Source of the DNA: Cololabis saira
Taxonomy: Eukaryota > Chordata > Actinopteri > Beloniformes > Belonidae
NCBI RefSeq assembly: GCF_033807715.1
Contig: NC_084599.1
Coordinates: forward strand, 14,792,625-14,856,624
Reading direction: 5' to 3'
DNA length: 64,000 nt
The stretch's first letter is position 1. The number at the start of each line of letters is the position of its first letter. Made by a program: the position numbers and the translations under genes. Under the pieces are notes generated by a model that saw only the letters and a list, made by a program, of their open reading frames with translations, made no database searches and was not told where the DNA came from. Below, in pieces: positions 1 through 19,905 of this stretch.

Positions 1-90
1 ACCGTCCGTGTTTTCTCAACTCTCTTTTCTTCGCTGGTTTGTGGCGTAGTTTGACTCATCGATCAGGATAAGAGCGGCGTTTTCATCTCA

Positions 91-7349
<7,259 letters not shown>

Positions 7350-10300
7350 TTACAAAACGTTATACAAAAACACATGGCTGTGCAAATTCCAAGCTACAAC
7401 CTCTGCATTAACCGAATTACTGCCTCTTCATTTATTTGGTTTTTGGTTCAAACAGAACGAGGAAGCTACAGACACCCTGACAACTGACATGCTGCTGTTA
7501 GACACATTTCCATTAAAACATTTTATGTTACTGTTCAACACAGTAGCAGCCGTCAGCATTCTGACTTTTGCCAGTTTGTCCAAAACTAGATCAGCTCAAG
7601 ATGAATAGAAAACATCACCACTTCTTCATGAACACACGACTACACCCACCAAAATGTTGGACAAATCAAAACAAGAGAGGGTTAGCAAGTTGTTCTGATT
7701 AATTCTAAACAAAGCATAAATGTGTGGACCACTTAGCAACTGTCTGTGAACTATGGTGGTATTTTGAGTCATCTTTGTAAATCAATGTCATACAAACAAA
7801 AAGAGGTGGAACACGCAACAAATTTAACCCTACACTCCCCTAGGATGGATAAAACTGTATGATGAACATTTTTTAAAGGAACTACTAACACAGGAAGCCG
7901 ATACTGTTGCAAATCAAGCCCCTTCAGGTCGTCACAGTCCTAATTTTCCTCTTCAAGTCGTAATTTTAGGTTCTCCGTTAGTCTGTGTGGTGCTTCCTGT
8001 TCGACAGCCTCAGGATGAGCTGACAGGGTCAGTGCTGCATCGTGACCTCTGCACTGCTCGGGAGACGACCTCATCTGTCTGGCATTTACTCATCATTACT
8101 CTTCACATCTTGACACATTTCACCGTGCATGCAACACTTCCTCTTGGACCCGATTTTGTAACGACAGACCCAAGTGTATTTTTACACTCAATTCATGCAG
8201 AGGCATGTCTGTGCATTTGAGAGGAAAAAATGTACATGTACAGAAGCCAGTGTGATTAAAGACACAATCTAAATGAATGGTACAATCATTCACTTTTAGC
8301 TTCTTTTTTTTTAAGAAGAATCCCTGTTAAACAGAGCAAAAAGTTGTTTCAAAGTCTTGCATTCCTCAACACCTACCAAGTACATGATGCATGCACTCAA
8401 CAAAACTAGATGCAAACAAATGTGCATTCCATTCACGAGTGAGGTGTGGTATGCTTTGGTTTGTCTCACTTGCTGCTGACTGCCAAACATCACCAACCGT
8501 GAACAATCAAAAAACCTACTGCAATCAGAAATGACAGAGTCCAACAATCCACACAAAAGCCTTGCGGTCAGTGCGTGCAGGGGATCGGGGTCAGCGGGGG
8601 TCGCCGACCTCCTGGTCTGCAGAGGGAAGTGGTGGGACCGAGCACAAGCGTAGGAAGACGGCAGAAGACGCTGTTGCAAGCAATTTTGGTGAACAGATAC
8701 AGAGCTCTGCCCCTCTGGCTACACAGTATTAAGAATAATCATTTTTTATCTTGATTTAAAAAAATGTTTGCCATCCAGTCAATTATTCGTAAAAGGAACT
8801 CTTCATAGCTCTGACAGAAGCAGGACAATAATAAACCGAATAAAAAAAATGTTCCTTGGCAAAAGAGAAAAACAAGACAGAATGACTTGTGCTATAGGAT
8901 ATGAAAAGCATACACAGCACCAGGTGGGTTTAAAGGCAGGCTAAGGGATTTCTAGATTCCATCATACTTATCAATATTTAAAACAAAACATCAACAAAGC
9001 ACGAAGAGCTAGCTCCTTCCTCCTCGTTCCAGTCAGTATGAATTCTCCCACAGACCAAAATAATAATTCAAAATATTGTATTATTGCATGAGTCCACTGA
9101 AACTGTAGTTTAAACATGCATGTTCACGTCTTAATCTGACTAACTGAACTTCTCATAGTTGGACTAATAAACCAAGATCACACAGCCGAAGTTGAGCTAA
9201 TAAGCGCTGTGCAGATGCTCCACAGCTCTCGCCTACAGACTTGAACCTACAAGTAGGCCTACTGGAATAAACCGAAACAGAGCAATATAGATAATGAAAC
9301 AACAACCAAAGTGTGGAGGATGTTTGCAATATACAGAGCTGAAACTACCTCTGATTCACTATCTTTCAAATTTACTGTCTGCAAGAAAAGCAAAGACACA
9401 TTGTTTTGGGGAGTGATGAAACACATCAACTGTAAAAGCTCAATGCTAACAAGCTGAAAGTGGCTATTATCACCATCTATCATGGAGGAGTGTGACATAC
9501 TTTTGTTGGTAAACCGATTCCATACACTTACATGTATATCAGGAGACAAAAAAAAAACCCTGACTCCAGTTAAAAGTAATGTCTGGTTTTCCAGCTTAGG
9601 GAGCCAGGGCTTTGTAAGGGCTGTTTGTTTTGTTTTTTCCATGGTGCCATCTTCACTGAATAACAAAAACTGTTCTGGATCACAGAATCGCTTACACAAC
9701 CTTTAATTTAAACCAAGGCAGTAGCATCAAATAAGTGCTGTCTGCACAGATAGCTCGTTCCACCTCTGCAGTGTCTTTTATCCACCCCGCTGTGGTGTGT
9801 GGATGGTGATATTTTGTTCTGCAGCTGTACTCTCAAGGGAGGTAGCAGAAACAGGCGTAATGGATGCAAAATGACAGAGCTGAAGCTATCTTAAAAACTC
9901 TACACAAAGGGTGCAATCAGTCTGTCCATGGGGACGGTGACACTGGCTAGGTTGGCCATCTAACAACAGTGTTCAAGTTAAAAAAGGAGAAAAAAAAATA
10001 AAAAATTCAGCCACAGCTAAAAAAGCTGCATTTCATACTTTGTCACTCAACTTGGGCCAGTGCCTCCTCAGCAGATACTCCCTAGCTCTCCTGCTGTGCC
10101 GGGCCGGTGTTTCCCTCCCACTGAAACTCCTTCAGCTGTGGCAACATCGTAAACACCAACAGTGATGGGAAAACTGAGGTTCGCACAGCTGTCCGTGTCC
10201 CACAAAAACAACCAGATAGAGTTTGTTTGGTTTTTTTTTCAGTACACTGTTTTGTTCATCTACACCTGAGTAAAGCAGACGGTGACCAAATATATTAGGG

Positions 10301-10507
10301 ACTCGTGTATGACAGTGGCCTGCAAAGCAGAAGGCCGTCTTGAGGTTGCAGTAACAGTTATACTTTGTGAAAGCACACGCGGGGGAGGGAATATTACACC
10401 TTCCTGGGATCACTGTGACTATGTAGCTGAAAAATGGCAGCAAAGTGAAGAGGAGCTCACCACCATGCCTTAATGGCACGATCCCTGTGTGAAAGACTGT
10501 ATATTAA

Positions 10508-11371
10508 AGGGAAAGTTCGGTTTTTTACAACCTGGACCTTATTTCTGGCATTTTTTATGGTTGTATACTCACCCAGAGGTGTTTGGTGTCATTTGGAGTC
10601 CTTCGGAAGATATTAGGAGTTTTTTGCGAGCCGCTTCTCCATATAACAGTAGCGCATAGGGCACTCGCGGGACACAGACGATGCAGCGTCTAAATAACAC
10701 ATGATTGCCGCAAAACTCTTCATTTCTTTTATGAATCACTAGATCTGCTTCCAGGACCTGTTGTAACATTGTGGCGCTGTCTGTGTATTAAACAAATCCG
10801 TTTGTAAACAAGACCTCTGAACTCATGACGTCATCGCGAGTGCGCGCACTCTGTCCTCCGTTCACTGAGCTCTTCAGCCGTATACTCTGGCTCAAAACGG
10901 TAAGGACGTCCATCATATTCAAAGTCGTCGTCCACAACCTCAGAATTTGACAAATATTCAGACATGTTTCAAATAACTATCAGTAAACTAACAGTAGCGA
11001 ACTCCAGCTGTACACGGAGCTGTGTCTGGGACGCGCGCACAGAGATGACGTCATGAGTTCAGAGGTCTTGTTTACAAACGGATTTGTTTAATACACAGAC
11101 AGCGCCACAATGTTACAACAGGTCCTGGAAGCAGATCTAGTGATTCATAAAAGAAATGAAGAGTTTCGCGGCAATCATGTGTTATTTAGACGCTGCATCG
11201 TCTGTGTCCCGCGGGTGCCCTATGCGCTACCGTTATAAGGAGAAGAGGCTCGCAAAAAACTCCTAATATCTTCCGAAGGACTCCAAATGACACCAAACAC
11301 CTCTGGGTGAGTATACAACCATAAAAAATGCCAGAAATAAGGTCCAGGTTGTAAAAAACCGAACTTTCCCT
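10508..11371. mobile_element. 864 bp foldback element with TTAA flanks and an ORF-bearing loop
   Basis: Two inverted arms of about 330-350 bp start AGGGAAAGTTCGG and end CCGAACTTTCCCT. Both sit inside TTAA (10504-10507 and 11372-11375), the target site of piggyBac-type transposons. The arms match except for a few substitutions (for example CATATAACAGTAGCGC against CCTTATAACGGTAGCGC on the complementary reading). The roughly 200 bp loop holds a minus-strand ORF at 10965-10831 of 44 codons. No transposase is present, so this looks like a non-autonomous deletion derivative. The superfamily is inferred from the TTAA only. Confidence 0.8.
10831..10965 (-). CDS. Short acidic ORF in the loop of the foldback element
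   Basis: An intact frame of 44 codons starts ATG at 10965 and ends TGA at 10831. It is strongly acidic (VVDDDFEYDG) and contains PYRFEPEYTAEELSER. I recall YxFEPEYTxEEL-like motifs near the start of uncharacterised proteins carried by fish transposable elements, some with P2X7-like cysteine-rich tails. That link is from memory and unproven. The frame stops just as it enters the inverted arm, so this is probably the truncated N-terminus of a protein of the parent element, not a host gene. Confidence 0.4.
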   Translation of the reverse strand: MSEYLSNSEVVDDDFEYDGRPYRFEPEYTAEELSERRTECAHSR

Positions 11372-11959
11372 TTAAGAGTCAATGCATTCATAAAACACTG
11401 GTTAGTGGTTGGTGTGGCCTTAATAACATCCTTACATTATTAAGAGCACATCATTTAAGAGTCCTGTTGCAACAATCATACCTGTTAACCTGTTCTTGGG
11501 TTCAAAGGGAGTTTGATTTCATTCCACATACTGTTAAAACTTAGCATCCCTCCCAAATAGGTTGCAATCCTACATATATAAAAAATAATAGAAGTTTGAT
11601 GATGGCAAATACAAAATTTGTTTTGGACACATGTATTGTGGGACTCACAAGCCCACACAATACATTTAAAGTGAAAACGGTTCTTCCTACCCTTGCATCA
11701 ATATGTACAAAATCCAAAAAGCTAAAAATAGGTATTTGCAACATGCAGTTTATCAAAAAAAAGAGGAAGTTACATGAGAAGATGCCTACAAAGCAGTGTT
11801 TTTACTTTTGCTCAGTAATGATTAAGTCACACATCCTTTTTTTAGTTGCAAAAAGTTTAGTAAGCGGCGTCGCTTGATGAGACATTAGGGAACTATGGCT
11901 CAGAGACCAGGCGCGCGCGATGCAAAACCCACTTTAGGACACAGAAGAACTAAAACTCA

Positions 11960-12310
11960 ACATGAAAACTGTGGTGTCCAAGCAAAATACCTCCATGTTC
12001 AGGTGCTCAAAAGTATTTGGACAAAGTGGCATAATTGGAAACGCATCCAATGTTTTTTTTTCGATGAAAATCCATTCCAGTCAATTAGTTTCTGAAGGCC
12101 ACAGACATTCCCAGGTTTTGAGTTTGAGAGATGCTTTGGCAGCCCTGTGAGCACGTGTGAAAGCCCAACCTGCCCAGACCATAACACTAACCCCACCATG
12201 CTTGACGCATGATGTGATATGGTTTTGATTATGGGCAGTTCCTTTCCTTCTCTGTGCTTTTCTCTTCCATGTATTTTGATACAAGTTTATCTTGGTTTCA
12301 TCTGATTACT
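11960..12310 (-). mobile_element. Decayed Tc1-like transposase fragment
   Basis: On the minus strand, pieces such as CVKHGGVSVMVWAGWAF (frame at 12284-12081) correspond to the catalytic-core segment of Tc1-family transposases (consensus VKHGGGSVMVWGC). Plus-strand text near 12180 (AACCCCACCATGCTTGACGC) is its complement. No complete terminal repeats could be paired, so the ends are approximate. Confidence 0.6.
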
Positions 12311-14667
12311 AAATAGTAAGACGCAATATTTTGTTGAAAAATAATTAGAGCCTAAAGTATACACTTTGATTACATCTTGACTGTTGTGTATCTATTGTCT
12401 TGGTGTGTCCTTGTCCAAATTCTTCTGTGCTGGACTGCACCCATTTATGCTCGGACAAACTTTTCTTGGGGGTTAAGTATAAAGGAGAAAAACTTATAGG
12501 TCAACTTTAACTGTGAAGAGAAACACTAGCCACATCAAAAAAGGAACCTCTGTGTTTTTTTTTTCATTGTTGTGATGGTGCATAGTTCCTGTTCAAGAAG
12601 TCTTCACTCATGAGGGACAAGAAACAAATTAGGGAAGTCGTGCCTCTTAAGGGGTTCATTTAGTCTGAAAGGAGCACTGCTGAAGTAGCACACCATGTGT
12701 TTGCAGGGCTTCCTGCGTAATTACATGGTAAGAAGCTTAAACCAGCTTCAAGTAGGTAACCTAGGTGCTGCAAGCAGACGCCACACAACACACTCACACG
12801 CCATAAGGTGACAGTTAGTTGGGAAATTCATCAGATCAATAAGTTATCATTTTGAATTCGGGCTCCAATTATTTCAGACAGCCCAGAAAGGCTCAGTTTT
12901 TAATGTTTTTGATTAACCTTTAGACATTTATTAAAAAGAATAGATCTACACAATCAATTTGTTGTAGTTAATATTCATTATGAAACTCTTGATCATTGGA
13001 GAAGAAAAGCAACGAGTAAACTCCTCAGGGTTAGAAACGCCACCTTTTACTGTAAATTCACATACACATATTCAAAAACCTCAAGTTTAACTGAACCTTA
13101 AAAAAAAAACAACAACATAGTCTTTGGTAAAAATGTTTGTAACAATAATATTTCATGACGTGTTTTTGTTGGTTTGTTTGTTGTTTTTTTAAATAGTTTT
13201 GTATTTCAAATGTTCTGTAAACAAAGATCTGTAGAAAAAAGAAAAATATCTCTAAAAAAAAGGCCTGAGGGAATTGTAAAATTAGCCCAGTGTTGGATCA
13301 TGTAATTGCAAAGTTGACATTAGAAGCGCTACATTCACGGTGCATCACATTGTGAGCCCTCTCCTCCTGCGCCCATTGATGCGAAATTTATTCTGGGAAA
13401 CTGCCAAGTTTACAGGAGTCTCCACTGGATGCGTCCTCAATAAAAACTTTAGATTTTGGCTGAACTTGGCTGGATGCAGAAATGCATTCAACGCACTCAA
13501 GAAGGTGGAGGCAGACAAAAACGCTGAGTGATCAACGACCCTTTTCCACACAGCTTTAGAGCATTTATAGAAAACATCCTATTGCTGCTCACTGGACGTT
13601 AAACACAAAAAACGCCCAGTAGAGCTGACATTACACGCATGGCTGAATACACCCCTCAGAGTGTGGCCATCACATCCTCTATGTAAAAAGGCTTTTAGTT
13701 AGTTTAAAGTTAGTTAAAATATGCAATCATAGCTGCTCATTGCATATACGCTCATAACACAGATTTTTACTGAAAAAAACATATCAACCTAAGAAACAGA
13801 AATATTCCACACCGTAACAAACTCCTAAAAACCTGAAACAAAACAATATATGCCCAGAACAACCTTCTTCTTTGTAATTTCCCCAGACATGGCAACAATT
13901 AAACACTGAACAGCTATAATGAAACTGGCTAAATACCCTTCACCAGCTTGCTGTGTCAGCTGTATGCCAACCTGAAGGAAGTTGTTCATGTCTGTTGAGA
14001 TGGAGGTGTGAAAATTCATCACGTTAACATGCTGCAGTGCATCAGACCACAGTTATCACTTATCAAAGCAAAATCTAAACTATCTCAGTTGTATCAGTCA
14101 CTGCAAAACAAATATCTAAAAAAGAAAATTTCCCAAATACTTTCTACCTTACCATTATACTTCTTAAGTGTTCAGTGCACAGTAATCGCTTGAATCCTGA
14201 CAAGGGCCATCAACTTCAGGAGATCTTCTTGTCTTTGCAGTTGGATTTACCGGTAGTTTTTCTCGTCCATTTTACGTACAGGCTTCAATGTGATTTACCC
14301 AATTTGAAATCTGGGAATTCAAGCCAATTAAGTGAAATGCAGAGGTCTAAAACATTTTCAATGGTAGTCTAACTTCCTTCAAAGCTGTAACAAATATGCA
14401 TTCTTATTAATCTTTAATTTTCAAGTCACAAACTATGATATACTAGCTGAGGTGTGGTGTTTTTGTTTGGTTTTATTGGTAATCTTCAAGAAGAGACTGA
14501 ACCAGAGAGGATAAAAATGAAAAAAAATTGTGGTTTTACCTGCCGTATCTGTATGCCTAACCACTCTTACTCTTTCCTTCCTCCTCCATGTCCCACAAAC
14601 CAACACAGATGAATTAGATGTGGCACAAAATTATTGCTTACCAAAAAGGCACTTATGTTTCCAATTG

Positions 14668-14668
<1 letters not shown>

Positions 14669-14742
<74 letters not shown>
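14669..14742. repeat. (AC)n microsatellite
   Basis: About 74 bp of uninterrupted AC repeat. Long open frames of Thr-His or Cys-Val across it are artefacts. Confidence 0.97.
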
Positions 14743-14743
<1 letters not shown>

Positions 14744-15128
14744 AAAAAAATACAGGAAAAAAAGTAACTTCCAGTTGAAAACTACAACAAAAAGCCACGG
14801 TAAAAAGAAACATCGACTTTCACGTTTTACATTCACAAGTAACTTGTTTTACTATTTGAGTCTCAGTAAATAACTATAACTTAATAGTAACTTCTACTTC
14901 AGCTTTCACATTTAAAGGACAGATTAATCCCCAATCCGAGCGACAGCTTGTTACAATAACCCATTTACACAAGTCCAGAGCTGTAAACCTTATAATAAAC
15001 CACTATTTGCAGGGGAAAGGTCCAGCCTCCAGCGTGCCACGGCTCTGTCCCTGTTCGTGGCCTGAGATTAGTCAGTCAGCTCAGGCCTGTAAGCCAGGAA
15101 AACAGCTTTGCTCTGCAACAACCTCTTA

Positions 15129-15292
15129 GGCTGATTTATGGTTCAGCGTTACACCAACGCAGAGCCTACGCCGTAGGGTACGCGGTGACCCGCACCGTAC
15201 GGTGCGCGTCTCTGCGTAGGCTACGCCGTACCCTCCGCCGTACCCTACGGCGTACGCTCTGCGTCGATTTAATGCAGAACCATAATTCAGCC
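15129..15292. mobile_element. CG-rich MITE with GGCTGATTTATGGTTC ends
   Basis: A 164 bp element begins GGCTGATTTATGGTTC and ends GAACCATAATTCAGCC, forming terminal inverted repeats. Its interior is almost wholly built of inverted CG-rich words (GCCTACGCCGTAGGGTACGC against TACCCTACGGCGTACG). This end sequence is common in teleost MITEs. It lies about 170 bp downstream of the proposed cyfip1 exon 1 donor. Confidence 0.75.
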
Positions 15293-15459
15293 TTTAACCT
15301 CGTCCGGCTAATTATTCTCTAGTCCGTTTGTGTTATAAGTGTCTCGTTAAGTTAAACAAAACGGCATTATGAACTCCCAACCGTGAAGCACAACTTTATT
15401 TCCTCGGCGTCGGCGAGTAGGTGGAGATCCTCACTCAGTGATCAATCATCTGTACTCAC

Positions 15460-15800
15460 CCGGGAGGGAAAGCTGGCAAACTGGGAAAAGTTGCGTAAAA
15501 ATGGACCCAAACTACAGCGCCATAAAAGCGGAATGTCGACCCCTCTCTCGACCCTGGACGACGTCCCGAGTTTGAGTGACTTTAGTCCAAGAGTTTCCCT
15601 TGTTTCTGTCCCTCTCGGCTGCTGGAGGAATCTGCCGTCGGTCGGTATTATTATCATGGGCGGGGGAGCGAGCAGGGAGTTCCTGTCCCTGCGAAGGGAA
15701 GCTCGACAGGAAGCGGAGCTGCTGCTGCGCTGCTGGCGCTCTCCGCCAGGGCTGGAGACCCGCAGGAATGTGACCCGACCTGGCGGCCGGGTACGGAGCT
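15460..15800 (-). promoter_or_regulatory. cyfip1: Probable cyfip1 untranslated exon 1 and promoter (CpG-rich)
   Basis: cyfip1 exon 2 starts at 7323 with a splice acceptor four bases before the ATG, so a non-coding exon must lie upstream. A strong minus-strand donor (CCCGG|GTGAGTACA) lies at 15460/15459. The 300 bp behind it is the only clearly CpG-rich, non-repetitive stretch nearby, with a GGGCGGG box near 15659. The upper boundary (transcription start) cannot be read from sequence and is a guess. The plus-strand reading frame at 15383-15886 looks like a by-product of this GC content, not a gene. Confidence 0.5.
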
Positions 15801-15841
15801 GCTCACAGGTAGAGATGAAAAGAAAAGAAAACCATATACAG

Positions 15842-16017
15842 TACATATTCCTTGCATCATCCTCAAAAAAAAAAAAAAAGAATTAATTAAAAAATAAATA
15901 ATTAAAAAAATAATAAATACATAAATATATATATATACACAGTATATATATATATTTTTTTTTTTTTTTTTTTTTTGCATGTAGACCTAAAAGGAAAGGG
16001 AAAAAAACTATATATAA

Positions 16018-16111
<94 letters not shown>

Positions 16112-16170
16112 TTTTCCTTTTCCTTGTAGGCCTACATGCATTTTCGGTGAGAAATATATATATATATACA
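15842..16170. repeat. A-rich, T-rich and (TA)n low-complexity block
   Basis: Poly-A and poly-T runs (15866-15976), a (TA)n tract at 16022-16108 and short TA and CA tracts to 16182. An inverted copy of a short word (TGCATGTAGACCTAAAAGG near 15976 against CCTTGTAGGCCTACATGCA near 16121) flanks the TA tract, so the TA run is the loop of a hairpin. Confidence 0.9.
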
Positions 16171-16182
16171 CACACACACACA

Positions 16183-16430
16183 AGACTGTCTCAGAAAATT
16201 AGAATATTGTGATTTTCTGTAATGCAATTACTGTAAAAAAATAAAAATGTCATACATTTTGGATTCATTACAAATCAACTGAAATATTGCAAGCCTTTTA
16301 TTCTTTTAATATTGCTAATCATGGCAATGATTGACAAATGCACTTTCTTTGTACATTGTATGAAGTTTTGGCATTTAATAAATGCATAACTACAGACGTT
16401 TTCCTTTTTATTGGTATTTTTTTCTTTTTC
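16183..16430. mobile_element. Mariner/Tc1-type non-autonomous fragment
   Basis: The stretch starting GACTGTCTCAGAAAATTAGA and running through TATTGCAAGCCTTTTATTC resembles a very common teleost DNA-transposon end. No coding potential is present, and the pairing repeat was not found. Confidence 0.45.
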
Positions 16431-16579
16431 AGTCACATATATCGTGATATATCGTTGATGAAATTTCTTACAATATATATCGAATATCGCAGATATCGTG
16501 TATCGTGATATTATCGTTATCGTGGACCACATATCGCCACATTATTGAATCGTGAGTTACCTGTATCGTTCCACCCCTA

Positions 16580-16580
<1 letters not shown>
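16430..16580 (-). mobile_element. Dispersed repeat with GGGGTGGAACGATACAGG end
   Basis: On the minus strand it begins CTAGGGGTGGAACGATACAG and then consists of many CGATAT/ATCGTGATA words. This is a widespread vertebrate DNA-transposon-like (hAT-type by memory) repeat. Only one end was identified. A (TA)n tract follows. Confidence 0.5.
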
Positions 16581-16656
<76 letters not shown>

Positions 16657-16657
16657 A
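16581..16657. repeat. (TA)n microsatellite
   Basis: About 75 bp of TA repeat interrupted once near 16635. Confidence 0.95.
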
Positions 16658-17027
16658 CGCACATTAATTAACATGAGCACTTGAGTCCATGTAAATGTAC
16701 CAAATTTAGCCATAATGGCTAATTTACATCTGCAGTCCCTGGCAGGTTGATGGCATATATAAAGAACATTGAAAGAGAACACACTAAAACACTAGAGCAA
16801 ACAATTAGTAAAACCATGACATAACCCCAAATAATGACAAACAACATAAATGAAGAACAAGAGCACACAAACACATTGGCTCACACAAAAGCACAAACAG
16901 GTAGTAAAAACAATAACCTGACCCCTATACCAGTTTATGACAGCATTTTTGATTATCAAGTAACCACTGTTTTGTGTTTTTAGAGAAGGAATAAAAAGAT
17001 GTGATGTTCCTTAGTTCTATGGGTATA

Positions 17028-17151
<124 letters not shown>

Positions 17152-17157
17152 ATACAT

Positions 17158-17236
17158 ACAGTACATCCCAAGATTGGACACACTTCCCCATTTGTTTGAA
17201 TGAGAAGGTGTGTCCAAACTTTTGGTCTGTACTGTA
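17158..17236. mobile_element. Short foldback of Tc1-type terminal repeats
   Basis: The left part (TACAGTACATCCCAAGATTG, then GACACAC) pairs with the right part (GTGTGTCCAAACTTTTGG, then TCTGTACTGTA). The ACTGTACAGACCAAAAGTTTGG-like end is a frequent teleost transposon terminus. No internal coding is present. Confidence 0.55.
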
Positions 17237-17477
17237 TACATCTATATTGTTTTTTCCATTTCCTCATACATCCATCGTCATCAAAAAAATTGCTTCGGTA
17301 AGTTTTGTACCATGACGATGAATGATGAGGAAGTGATAGTGAACTGCCTTTGGCTAAGCTGTCAATGAAAATGCTAAATGTGAAGTGAGAAATAGATATA
17401 TTTTTCATACTATAATTCATCTTAATCATTTATTTAGTCTGATTTCATGTTTCCCTGAACATGTATCTGACTTTGAG

Positions 17478-17540
17478 CTGCTGTAAGACCCGAATTTCCC
17501 CTCTGGGGATCAATAAAGGACTATCTTATCTTATCTTATT
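17478..17540 (+). mobile_element. Retroposon 3' tail with (TCTTA)n
   Basis: CGAATTTCCCCTCTGGGGATCAATAAAG followed by repeated TATCT units is a typical 3' tail of fish retroposons. A related tail lies at 30446-30508. The body upstream is not recognisable. Confidence 0.5.
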
Positions 17541-19738
17541 GCTTTATATAAATTCACCTGATGTGGTAAGAAAAACATTCTCACCCCTCAGAGTTGTCAT
17601 AGATGTAAAATCAAACAATATAAACCTAAACAGTATTTTGAAGCAGGCTATAAATATGTTTATTTCAGCTATAAAGTTGACACAAAGGTTCTTGGGTTGA
17701 CTCCCAGTAGGAATCTTTCTGTGTAGACTTTGCATGTTTGTGTGGGTTTTCTCTGGGTACTCCGGTGTCAGTCCAAAATTATGTATATGTACTGTATGCA
17801 GGTATAGATAATACATGGATATAACCGTCATTATGTTTCATTTAGTGTATCTGCTAATACACAAGCATGTTCTTATTTATGTAGGACACGTGACCTTTTT
17901 AGAATAAGTGTCATTATTAGCAAACATTTTATATATATATATATATATATAGTGGGGCAAAAAAGTATTTAGTCAAACACCAGTTGTGCAAGTTCTCCCA
18001 CTTAAAAAGATAAGAGAGGCCTGTAATTGTCATCACACGTAGGCTATATCTCAACTATGAGAGACAAAATGAAAAATCCAGAAAATCACAATCGTCTTGA
18101 TTTTTAAAGAATGCATTTGCAAATTATAGTGGAAAATAAGTATTGGTCAATGACTAAAGTTCATCTCAATACTTTGTTATATACCCTTTGTTGGCAATGA
18201 CAGAGGTCAAACGTTTTCTGTAAGTCTTCACAAGGTTTTCACACACTGTTGCTGGTATTTTGGCCCGTTCCTCCATGCAGATCTCCTCTAGATCAGTGAT
18301 GTTTTGGGGCTGTCGCTGGGCAACACGGACTCTCAACTCCCTCCAAAGATTTTCTATGGGGTTGAGATCTGGAGACTGGCTAGGCCACTCCAGGACCTTG
18401 AAATGTTTCTTACGAAGCCACTCCGATGTGTTTAGGATCATTGTCATGCTGAAAGACGCAGCCACGTTTCATCTTCAATGCTCTTGCTGATGGAAGGAGG
18501 TTTTCACTCAAAATCTCCCAATACATGACCCCATTCATTCTTTCCCTTACACGGATCAGTCTTTCTGGTCCCTTTGCAGAAAAACATCGCCAAACCATGA
18601 TGTTTCCACCCCCATGCTTCACAGTAGGTTTGGTGTTCTTTGGATGCAACTCAGCTATCTTTCTCCTCCTAACACGACAATTTGTGTTTCTACCAAAAAG
18701 TTCTATTTTGGTTTCATCTGACCATATAACGTTGTCCCAATCCTCTTCTGCATCATCCAAATGCTCTCTAGCAAACTTCAGACGGGCCTGGACATGTACT
18801 GGTTTAAGCAGGGGGAACGTCTGGCCCTGCAGGGTCTGAGTCCCTGGCGGCGTAGTGTGTTACTGATGGTTCCTTGTTACTTTGGTCCCAGCTCTCTGCA
18901 GGTCATTCACTGGGTCCCCGTGTGGTTCTGGGATCTTTACTCACCATTCTTGAGATCATTTTTACCCCATGGGGTGAGATCTTGGTGGAGCCCCAGATGG
19001 AGGGAGATTATCAGTGTTCTTCCATGTCTTCCATTTTTTAATAATTGCTCCCACAGTACATTTCTTCAAGCTGCTTACCTATTGCAGATTCAGTCTTCCC
19101 AGCCTGGTGCAGGTCTACAATTCTGTTTCTCACGTCCTTTGACAGCTCTTTAGTCTTGGCCATAGTGGAGTTTGGAGTGTGACTGTTTGAGGTTTTGGAC
19201 AGGTGTCTTTTATACTGATAACCAGTTAAAACTGATGCCATTAATACAGGTAACGAGTGGAGGACAGAGGAGCCTCTTAAAGAAGAAGTTAAAGGTCTGT
19301 GAAAGACAGAAATGTTGCTTGTTTCTAGGTGACCAAATACTTATTTAACCAGGAATTTACCAATTAATTCAGTAAAAATCCTACAATGTGATTTCCTGGA
19401 TTCTTTCCCCCCATTCTGTTTCTCGTAGTTGAAGTGAACCTATGGTGGAAATTACAGGCGTCTCATCTTGGGGTGGGGGTGGGGGGTGACGACATCCACT
19501 GCCAATCCAGGAAGCAGGAACACACGGAGACACACGTCAAGCACTGGAAATCTGCAACAAAAAAACCACAAACAAAGCACGAAACCGGCACGGAGCCATC
19601 CAAAACACGAACGGCAATCGACCTAAATCTTGAGATCTGATCGCAGTCTGAGCTAAGCTATCGCTACCGCTACCTAAACCCAAAAACTAGAGAGCCAGCA
19701 TGCAGGTGAACAAGCCAGTGTGTATGTCTATGTGTGTG

Positions 19739-19760
19739 TGTGTGTATGTATATGATCATG

Positions 19761-19822
<62 letters not shown>

Positions 19823-19838
19823 CATGTGACTAAATGAC

Positions 19839-19903
<65 letters not shown>
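19739..19903. repeat. Two (GT)n microsatellites
   Basis: (GT)n at about 19763-19819 and 19842-19901, separated by a short ATG-rich spacer, inside the GC-rich insertion. Confidence 0.95.

Positions 19904-19905
<2 letters not shown>

Noticed and set aside
9259..9699. 146-aa minus-strand frame with two hydrophobic stretches
   Set aside because: Biased composition, no family resemblance and no splice context. Probably a chance frame in cyfip1 intron 1.
14530..14873. Open frames of Thr-His and Cys-Val repeats
   Set aside because: Translations of the (AC)n microsatellite. The same applies to frames over 17029-17142, 19739-19903, 30019-30134 and 39229-39291.
15383..15886. 167-aa plus-strand frame
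   Set aside because: It lies in the CpG-rich stretch antisense to the proposed cyfip1 exon 1 and shows no recognisable domain or splice partners.
18260..19153. Plus-strand frames across the Tc1 element
   Set aside because: Antisense shadows of the transposase, whose signature motifs are on the minus strand.
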